Shown: positions 39,523-45,212 of the stretch, piece after piece
Layout of the letters: every line of letters begins with the position of its first letter
Position numbering within the stretch: position 1 is the stretch's first letter
Assembly: GCA_002840535.1 (NCBI GenBank)
Contig: PHBH01000054.1
Location: 1 to 45,212, forward strand
Direction of reading: 5' to 3'
Length of the DNA: 45,212 nt
Source: Deltaproteobacteria bacterium HGW-Deltaproteobacteria-15
Lineage (GTDB): Bacteria > Desulfobacterota > DSM-4660 > Desulfatiglandales > HGW-15
Position numbers and translations under genes: made by a program
The notes under the pieces: generated by a model
Databases searched by the model: none
The model's input: the letters and a program-made list of their open reading frames with translations, nothing else
Told to the model about the DNA's origin: nothing

Positions 39523-40860
39523 CTATTTGTACACCCCGTACTCTTTGGTGAAATCTATCATGGCGTGCACGGTATCCGGTTTGCCTTCGTCGGCCGCGCA
39601 TCCCATGGACATGATATAGCCGCCGCCTTTTCCGGCTGTGTCGATGAGCCTTTTGCAAACCTCCCGGATGTCCTCCGGGGTCCCTGTCATGATCTTGGAA
39701 ATTGGGACGTTTCCGGCGATACAGGTGGTTTTTCCGACGACCTCCTTAGCCTTTGCCATATCGGTCTGGTCGAAAAGCCATATGCAATGCCCCCTGGGCA
39801 ACTCGTTCAGATATTCGAGACGGGTATTGAATCCGCCCTCGGCAAAGAGGAAGGGTACGCACCCCTCACCGATCAAAGTCATGATGAGTTCCTTCAAGGA
39901 GGGCCAGTAGAATTTCCGGAACTGCTCATCCGACATCCAGCCGTCGGCTCCTTTGTGCAGGGGTATGAACACGATGGGGTTTCCGGATGCCTCAGGCCCG
40001 CCGAGTCCGGTCTTGATCGCTATGGGAGTCATCCGCTCGATGGCCTTCAATACGAGGTCGGGGCTCCTGTAGAGATCGGCCATCATGGGACGGGTGCCCC
40101 TCATGGTGTCGGCCAGAAAGTCATAGGGCGCCTTGCTGAATCCTCCCGTGAACTGGACAAATCCCTTTTCCTGGGCCTCCTTGTCGAATGCCCCGATTTT
40201 CATTGCGAACTCGAAGCTCAGGCGGCCCGCCTCCAAAAGCTTCTTCATGGCCTCCTGCACGTCGGGGATGCCGAGTGTCAACAGCCAGAGGGCAAGGGGC
40301 GGCAGTTCGATGGTGTTGTAAAGGGGCGCGATCATCTTCATGGGAGCGAGACCGCCGGCGATCCGGGACAGATAAACCCTCAAAAAGAAGTCCGTAGGAT
40401 CGTCAATAAAATGCTGGTAGTCGGCTGCGGTCATGTATTCATCTTCCATGCACTGGTACACATATTGGTCCGGCAGGTTGAAGCCGGGCCACTTATAGAG
40501 CTTGAAATCCAAAACCTCCAGTGCGGGTCCGTGGGCGATAATGACCGCAGAGCCATAGTAATCGGGATCGTACTCGGTCAAGTACTTCATCATGGCCGAG
40601 TTCAGCTTGTCTGCGTCATACATGGCCTCTTTGGGATTTATCCCCCCGAGCACAGGCGGCATGAAGGTCGCCCAAGGGAGGATGGGAACCCTGTCAGGAG
40701 TCTTCTTCAACTGAACCGCATCTTTCAGGCGGGCGATACTCTTCTGGTATTTGGCCTTGCTCTCGGGATTCTTGAAATCAAGTCCAGGGCCTGCGGACCA
40801 TTTCTCGAATCGGGCCTCGAGCCTTTCCTCCTTGCTCATCTCTTGCCATTTTTTCTCCAT
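39523..40860 (-). CDS. URO-D-family corrinoid methyltransferase
   Basis: A 445-residue TIM-barrel protein of the uroporphyrinogen decarboxylase/MtaA family. Segments such as RVPILPWATFMPPV, FSKAPYDFLADTMRGTRPMMADLYRSP, FAEGGFNTRLEYLNELP and CIAGNVPISKIMTGTPEDIREVCKRLIDTAGKGGGYIMSMGC match the family. The last region carries the HxC-like Cys/Gly area where methyltransferases bind zinc. Next to a corrinoid protein it is expected to move a methyl group to or from the corrinoid, not to make heme. It overlaps the end of the corrinoid gene by about 2 bp. The start MEKKWQEMS follows GGAGGCTGAT; an ATG four codons earlier is in frame. Substrate (methoxylated aromatic, methylamine or methyl-thiol) is unknown. 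Confidence 0.85.
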   Translation of the reverse strand: MEKKWQEMSKEERLEARFEKWSAGPGLDFKNPESKAKYQKSIARLKDAVQLKKTPDRVPILPWATFMPPVLGGINPKEAMYDADKLNSAMMKYLTEYDPDYYGSAVIIAHGPALEVLDFKLYKWPGFNLPDQYVYQCMEDEYMTAADYQHFIDDPTDFFLRVYLSRIAGGLAPMKMIAPLYNTIELPPLALWLLTLGIPDVQEAMKKLLEAGRLSFEFAMKIGAFDKEAQEKGFVQFTGGFSKAPYDFLADTMRGTRPMMADLYRSPDLVLKAIERMTPIAIKTGLGGPEASGNPIVFIPLHKGADGWMSDEQFRKFYWPSLKELIMTLIGEGCVPFLFAEGGFNTRLEYLNELPRGHCIWLFDQTDMAKAKEVVGKTTCIAGNVPISKIMTGTPEDIREVCKRLIDTAGKGGGYIMSMGCAADEGKPDTVHAMIDFTKEYGVYK

Positions 40861-40861
40861 A

Positions 40862-41491
40862 TCAGCCTCCATACCATTGGTTCGCCAGTTTCACCGCTTC
40901 CATGGCGTCTCTGCCGTAACCATCCGCGCCAGTATATTTCATGACCTGCTCGTCGATCTGCCCGCCGCCGATCATGACTTTCACCTTCAAGCCGGCCTGC
41001 TTGATCGAATCGATTGTCTCCTTCATGGAGTCGAAGGCCAGGGTCAGGAATCCGCTCAAGCCTACGACTTTGCTCCCAGTTTCCTTTACGGCATCCACGA
41101 ACTTCTGCTTTGGCACGTCGATGCCCAGATCCAGGACATCATATCCGCTGATGTCCAGCATGAAAACCACCATATCCTTTCCGATGTCATGAATATCCCC
41201 TGCCACGGTACCCACGACGATCTTTTCTCGCCGTTTGCCCTGCTCACCGATCCCTTTTTTGAGATGAGGTGTGACCAGGGCCGCTACCTGCTTGAGGATC
41301 TCACCGGAGAATATCAGCTCAGGGATGAAGTAGGTTCCTTTTGAGAACCTGTCGCCAACGATCTTCATTCCCTCCCTGGCCTCGTCCAGGATGGCCAGGG
41401 GATCCGCACCTTCATTCAGCCTTCGCTTCACCAGATCCAAAGTATCTTTTTCATTCAGGGTTGATAAAAGTTCCGCTATGCTCCCGCTCAT
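40862..41491 (-). CDS. Corrinoid (B12-binding) methyl-carrier protein
   Basis: A 209-residue two-domain protein. The N-terminal helical cap domain (LNEKDTLDLVKRRLNEGADPLAILDEAREGMKIVGDRFSKGTYFIPELIFSGEILK) matches the MtbC/MttC/methionine-synthase cap. It precedes a Rossmann B12 domain with GDIHDIGKDMV (the D.H..G base-off motif supplying the cobalt His), VVGLSGFLTLAFDSMKETI (S/T-L motif) and VMIGGGQIDEQVM. It carries a methyl group on cobalt between a substrate methyltransferase and a second enzyme. GGAGG precedes the ATG by nine bases. It is first in the run with the URO-D-type gene. No MtrH-like or MttB-like gene is visible nearby. Confidence 0.92.
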   Translation of the reverse strand: MSGSIAELLSTLNEKDTLDLVKRRLNEGADPLAILDEAREGMKIVGDRFSKGTYFIPELIFSGEILKQVAALVTPHLKKGIGEQGKRREKIVVGTVAGDIHDIGKDMVVFMLDISGYDVLDLGIDVPKQKFVDAVKETGSKVVGLSGFLTLAFDSMKETIDSIKQAGLKVKVMIGGGQIDEQVMKYTGADGYGRDAMEAVKLANQWYGG

Positions 41492-41872
41492 CTCTGCTTT
41501 CCTCCTTTCAAGGGTTATTTTCTCTCCGGACTAGGACGACCTGGGGAGAGGAAAAACCATCTTTGCCGTCGGTCGTATCTCAGGTTGCTTTCCACTATAA
41601 ACCAACTCTAGCTCCCAAGGCCATTTTTTCCCTTTGACCCACTGCCCCCCGACTACAGGGTCAATGATCCATGGAAGGCGTTCGTGTTTGCATGGAGTTG
41701 ATGAACAGGAAGAATTAGAAGCGGGGAGGAGGAATCCTTGAGATACTCGATCCCTCCCCCCTCTTGTCGAAGATCCCGCCACAGGCGGGGGTGGAAGGGG
41801 AGAGACGAAAGCGTTTGTAGACGAATTCATGACTCCGGACAAAAGTGCCGGAAAGAACCGCTCGGGGGCAGA
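41492..41872. other. Intergenic region with palindromic repeat
   Basis: No gene is seen. It holds the dispersed repeat at 41756-41789. The promoter of the corrinoid gene on the left would face away from it, and the region is also the 3' side of the chemoreceptor gene; a weak CCGG-type hairpin (41845-41860) lies near its stop. Confidence 0.45.
41756..41789. repeat. Dispersed palindromic repeat, inverted copy of 37215-37248
   Basis: CCCCCCTCTTGTCGAAGATC then CCGCCACAGGCGGG, matching the reverse complement of 37215-37248 at 33 of 34 positions. Confidence 0.75.
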
Positions 41873-43474
41873 TCAGAAGTCCTTGAATTCTCCTTCCGCC
41901 AGTGGGATTACCTCCTCCGGCGTGACCACTTTGGATGCAACGGGTACAAGCGACTTTGCCGAGCTCTTTCTTTCCTTGGTCATGATCTTCGAAGGTGGAT
42001 CTTTTGGCCTGGGGGCGGCTGCCTTTTGTGGCCTCCCGCCTCTGTTTGAGCCCTTGATAAGGGCCACCAGAGCGGAAAGCATGCCTTTCATCTGTTCCGC
42101 CTGGCCGCTCATCTCCTCAGAGGCTGAAGCGGACTCCTCCGCGCTAGCCGCAATCTGCTGGACAACCGTGTCCATCTCCCCGACCGCTTTGTTTACCTGC
42201 TCGATTCCCTGCGACTGTTCGTTGGACGCGGCTGCGATCTCGGCAATCAACTGTCCTGCCTTGACCACGCCACCCGCTACTGAGGTGAAGGCCTCGTTCG
42301 TCTTGCTCACGAGTCGGGCGCCTTCATTCACGTTCTTGACGGTCCCCTCGATCATCTGGGTCGTGTTCCTCGCTGCATCGGCTGCGCGGAGCGCCAGATT
42401 CCTGACTTCTCCGGCCACCACCGCGAAACCTGCCCCGGCCTCGCCCGCCCGGGCAGCCTCGACTGCAGCATTCAGCGCCAGGAGGTTGGTCTGGAAGGCG
42501 ATCTCGTCTATGGTCTTCACTATCTTGGATGTCTCCTGACTCGCCTTCGATATCTCGGACATGGACCTGGTCAGATCGTTCATCGAGTGACTCGCTTCTT
42601 CCGCCGCGCGGTTTGCCTCTTTCATGAGTCCGTCCGCCTGGGCCGCATTGTTTGCGTTCTGCCTTGTCATAGCGGACATCTCCTCCAGGGAAGAAGACGT
42701 ATCCTCTATAGAACCCGCCTGCTTTGACGATCCCTCTGCTACGTTCTGGCTGGCGGCTGCTACCTGCGATGCTGCCGAAGAAACCTGTTCGGCCCCCTCG
42801 AAAATTTCTGAGATAGCATGGTTCAGTGGCTTTGTAACGGCCCTCACAATAAAAATTGAGAGCAATAGCCCGATTGCGACAACCCCGCCGCCCAGGAGAA
42901 GAGAGACGAGCGCCACCTGATTCTGCACTGCCGCGGCCGCGAGGACCCTCTCTTCTTTTGCAGGTCTTATCAGATCGTTGACCGCCTTTTCCAGGTTTGC
43001 CGTCAAAGGGGTAACCGATTTCTTGAGGTCACTTTCCATCTCGGCGAATTTCGCCATATTGTTGGTGGCCAGCGCCTTCTGGTAAGAGGCAAACGCGGAA
43101 TCCACGCCTGAGAGATCCTCTTTCATCCTGGAGAGGACTTCCTGCAACTTAGGAAGATCTTTGATGAGTGCCGCCCAATTGTCGAAACCCTTTCGGGTAT
43201 TATCCAGGGCCTGCTTCAGTCCGTCTCTGTTCGCGTCGTGAGGGCTTGAGGTGTAGGTCTCGATGGCTGATGACAACTTCAATGCATTCTGATTCACCTC
43301 CTCGGTAATGACCGAGTTTATTTCAACCCATAATGCATACTCGGACATGTAGGTGTGTATCTTTTCTACTCCGTTCCACCCGACGAAGCCTAGAATCGCC
43401 GCCATGACTACGATCAGTCCAAAACCCATCCCTATCTTCCTGCCAAGCCGCATTTCCTTCAAAAATTGGAGCAT
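41873..43474 (-). CDS. Methyl-accepting chemotaxis protein
   Basis: A 533-residue chemoreceptor. Two transmembrane helices lie at about 13-33 and 187-210, flanking a helical periplasmic sensor domain of about 150 residues rich in heptads. A short HAMP-like segment (IVRAVTKPLNHAISEIFEGAEQV) and a long signalling coiled coil follow, with the highly conserved tip EIAFQTNLLALNAAVEAARAGEAGAGFAVVAGEVRNLA. The tail after Gly-rich linker RGGRPQKAAAPRPKDPP ends EGEFKDF; EFKDF resembles the aromatic pentapeptide used to recruit CheR/CheB. GGAGGCTTGAGAG precedes the ATG. No che genes are near, so the ligand and array are unknown. Confidence 0.93.
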   Translation of the reverse strand: MLQFLKEMRLGRKIGMGFGLIVVMAAILGFVGWNGVEKIHTYMSEYALWVEINSVITEEVNQNALKLSSAIETYTSSPHDANRDGLKQALDNTRKGFDNWAALIKDLPKLQEVLSRMKEDLSGVDSAFASYQKALATNNMAKFAEMESDLKKSVTPLTANLEKAVNDLIRPAKEERVLAAAAVQNQVALVSLLLGGGVVAIGLLLSIFIVRAVTKPLNHAISEIFEGAEQVSSAASQVAAASQNVAEGSSKQAGSIEDTSSSLEEMSAMTRQNANNAAQADGLMKEANRAAEEASHSMNDLTRSMSEISKASQETSKIVKTIDEIAFQTNLLALNAAVEAARAGEAGAGFAVVAGEVRNLALRAADAARNTTQMIEGTVKNVNEGARLVSKTNEAFTSVAGGVVKAGQLIAEIAAASNEQSQGIEQVNKAVGEMDTVVQQIAASAEESASASEEMSGQAEQMKGMLSALVALIKGSNRGGRPQKAAAPRPKDPPSKIMTKERKSSAKSLVPVASKVVTPEEVIPLAEGEFKDF

Positions 43475-43802
43475 CTCTCAAGCCTCCTTGTTTGATCATA
43501 CCAGCGGATAATGGTCCGCCGGGGAACCTGCCCTGCGGGTCTTCCCCGGCTCTGGTGAAATGTTGAATGCACCTTCCATGCCAGGCATGGTGAGATAAAA
43601 AGAATAACAACTAAAGCCACTTGAAAAAATGAGGAATTGCGGGGGGACCATATCTTGGACTGAGCGGGCGGTGGGTGTCAATGCCCTGACACCTGGAAGG
43701 TTGCTGAGAAGCGTCCATCTCTTCGCAGGGGCGCGCAGGATCTTCGAACAATCCATCGAATAAAACGTTAGGGTTTACTCAATGCACTTCAGAGACCCGA
43801 TA
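43475..43802. other. Intergenic region
   Basis: No gene is seen. CCATGCC-A-GGCATGG (43577-43591) is a small perfect palindrome about 100 bp upstream of the chemoreceptor start. The promoter of that gene is expected here but not identified. Confidence 0.4.
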
Positions 43803-44867
43803 CTAAACGTTGAAGCGGATGCTCAGTATGTCTCCATCCTTGACCTCGTAATCTTTCCCTTCCAGGCGGAAAAGCCCTTTCTCACGGATCCCTTTCTCGG
43901 ACCCGAATTGGATCAGGTCATCGTATCGGAAACATTCTGCCCGGATGAACCCCCGAGCGAGATCCGAATGGATTGTAGCGGCTGCGTCCAGGGCAGTATC
44001 TCCCTTGCGAAGATTCCAGGCCCTGACCTCATCCGATCCGACGGTGAAGAAACTGATATATCCTAGGGTCTCATAGGCAAGCTTGGTCAAACGGCTGTAA
44101 GCCGAATCCGTGATCCCCATGTCCTCCATGAAGAGGGCGGCTTCTTCCTCATCCAGTCGACTCAGTTCCATTTCGAATTTTCCGGCGAACTCGATGGCCC
44201 TGCATCCCTTCGGCATCTCACTGAGCAAGTTGCCGCTCTTCCCAAAACGATCTTCATCGGAGTTCACGATGACCATAAGGGGTTTGTTCGTGAGAAATTG
44301 GAAACCTCGGATCAGCTTTTCCTCCTGCTGTGTCAATTCCATTTCACGAATTGGGCGATTCTCGTTCAAGTGGGCGATGATGCTCCGAAGAATTTTTTCC
44401 TCCTTCACGAGAGTGTCCGTTCGTTGGCCCCGGCTGTAACCCTTCTCAATTCGCTCCAACCGGTTTTCTGCAACGATCATATCCGAAATCAGCAACTCGT
44501 CGCCGACCACGCGAACGTCCTCAAGCGGTACAGGATCTTCTCCCATTGCACCCTGAAAATTGCGCGCCACCAGTGCCAGTGCGTCCATATTTCTCATCGT
44601 CGCCATGGATGCAGCTGCCGAAGCACTCTCCCTTGAGCCCCCGATACTGATCCCGCCAAAGTCCACGAATTCGACGGTGGCATAGACGGTTTTCTTGGGG
44701 ACGTAAATCTCTGCAAGCCGGTCCACCCGCTCATCCAGCACCTTCACCACCGCCACATTCGGCTCTGACTTGCCGCCCGAATGGGCAGTCGACGCTTCTG
44801 AGCGTGTCAGCGCATTGAAAACTGTTGTCTTCCCCGAACCCTGTAAACCGATCAATCCGATCTTCAT
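43803..44867 (-). CDS. YchF/Obg-like P-loop ATPase
   Basis: A 354-residue protein of the YchF group (E. coli YchF is about 363). The P-loop reads GLQGSGKTTVF instead of the usual GLPNVGKSTLF. The DFGG in VEFVDFGGIS is at the G3 position (normally DIAG), and the G4-like segment is VIVNSDEDRFG, in the place of N-(x)-(x)-E. A central coiled region (LVARNFQGAMGEDPVPLEDVRVVGDELLISDMIVAENRLERIEKG) and a C-terminal TGS domain (LGYISFFTVGSDEVRAWNLRKGDTALDAAATIHSDLARGFIRAECF...GLFRLEGKDYEVKDGDILSIRFNV) complete it. YchF proteins bind ATP, associate with ribosomes and are linked to redox stress. The altered P-loop may mark a paralogue. The start MKIGLIG follows AGGACAAGAAG; the longer frame lies in repeat-like sequence. 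Confidence 0.85.
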   Translation of the reverse strand: MKIGLIGLQGSGKTTVFNALTRSEASTAHSGGKSEPNVAVVKVLDERVDRLAEIYVPKKTVYATVEFVDFGGISIGGSRESASAAASMATMRNMDALALVARNFQGAMGEDPVPLEDVRVVGDELLISDMIVAENRLERIEKGYSRGQRTDTLVKEEKILRSIIAHLNENRPIREMELTQQEEKLIRGFQFLTNKPLMVIVNSDEDRFGKSGNLLSEMPKGCRAIEFAGKFEMELSRLDEEEAALFMEDMGITDSAYSRLTKLAYETLGYISFFTVGSDEVRAWNLRKGDTALDAAATIHSDLARGFIRAECFRYDDLIQFGSEKGIREKGLFRLEGKDYEVKDGDILSIRFNV

Positions 44868-45212
44868 CTTCTTGTCCTGTGCTTTTCCTTTAAGCAGTTG
44901 AAGGAGAACCCATTCCCCTTGGGGACTGGTTCCACAATAGTTGAAAAAAGCCTTCCACCTGATGGGAGGGCTTTCAATCGAGTGCTGCCGGACCGGCGTG
45001 ATCAAACCTTCAAAGGTATTTTCACCTCTCAAAACTCCCGAGAAAAAAAGCAAGCCCGGCTTTCGCAGGGCCTGGAGTCATGGAATACAAATACCCGGAA
45101 GGTCGTGAATTGTCAAGGTGGACCTGCAGGACGTGTGATAGCCGAATGAAAACGTCAGTATTAACTGCCGAGTGAATTTGTCAGTAGCATTACCCTGTCA
45201 CTGAGACAGGAG
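44868..45212. other. Right edge, no gene recognised
   Basis: No protein-like frame is seen after the ychF start. The minus-strand hairpin at 44944-44974 is the only clear structure; the remainder is unassigned and may belong to the neighbouring gene off the right end. Confidence 0.4.
44944..44974 (-). terminator. Intrinsic terminator upstream of ychF
   Basis: On the minus strand, AAAGCCCTCC (complement of 44965-44974) pairs with GGAAGGCTTT (complement of 44947-44956), one G-U included, then TTTTTT. It either ends a gene beyond the right edge or acts in the leader of ychF, about 80 bp before its start. Confidence 0.7.

Noticed and set aside
39565..40944. Long plus-strand frame antisense to the methyltransferase
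   Set aside because: It is the mirror of a gene with clear URO-D motifs. High G+C content makes long antisense frames common here.

Overview
The window reads as a chromosomal segment from a strictly anaerobic, probably Desulfobacterota-type (syntroph- or sulfate-reducer-like) bacterium. This is inferred from gene content: an ATP-dependent benzoyl-CoA-reductase-type enzyme with CoA ligases, a two-component SufCB-like Fe-S assembly pair, a corrinoid/URO-D methyltransferase module, DUF362 and DUF1638 proteins, and many short dispersed palindromes of the kind common in such genomes. There is no rRNA, no tRNA that I can see, no CRISPR array, and no transposase.

Layout. 273-6082 (minus) is a phosphate-uptake operon, pstS-pstC-pstA-pstB2-pstB1-phoU, followed by a cyclic-nucleotide-binding-domain protein. 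The two adjacent pstB genes carry complementary motif losses. 6571-12859 (minus) is an operon in the order O-N-Q-P of a four-subunit class I benzoyl-CoA reductase family enzyme, then a TetR regulator, a PaaK-type CoA ligase and a 58-residue helical protein abutting the ligase stop codon. A good sigma70-type promoter with a 7-bp direct repeat lies upstream. 13429-17081 holds a second, acyl-CoA-synthetase-type ligase (minus) and a divergent FAD/NAD(P) disulfide-reductase-family flavoprotein.

17110-25230 is a set of unrelated genes: alpha/beta hydrolase, PAP2 lipoprotein phosphatase, DUF362 protein with a GNAT-like front end, formyltransferase-fold enzyme, left-handed beta-helix protein, THUMP protein and FmdB zinc ribbon. 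25231-30793 (minus) is a DUF2760 membrane protein with two divergent Hsp70-family ATPases. 30937-33512 (minus) has FdhD (without the usual CxxC), a radical SAM protein, a TIGR04076-like protein and an unknown protein. 33681-36535 (plus) is a metallo-beta-lactamase-fold hydrolase and the SufC/SufB-like pair.

36946-38437 (plus) is a textbook transcription attenuator: a promoter, a 21-codon leader peptide with three consecutive Trp codons, mutually exclusive 1:2, 2:3 and 3:4 pairings, then a stand-alone trpD. The predicted transcription start nearly coincides with the leader ATG, so the leader may be translated without a 5' UTR. 38571-41491 (minus) encodes a corrinoid protein, a URO-D-family methyltransferase and a DUF1638 protein. 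41873-43474 is a chemoreceptor and 43803-44867 a YchF-type P-loop protein.

The most interesting points are the trp leader, the class I aryl-CoA reductase operon with its linked ligases, regulator and small protein, and the predicted asymmetric PstB1/PstB2 ATPase pair. All functional calls come from reading motifs by eye; no database search was possible.
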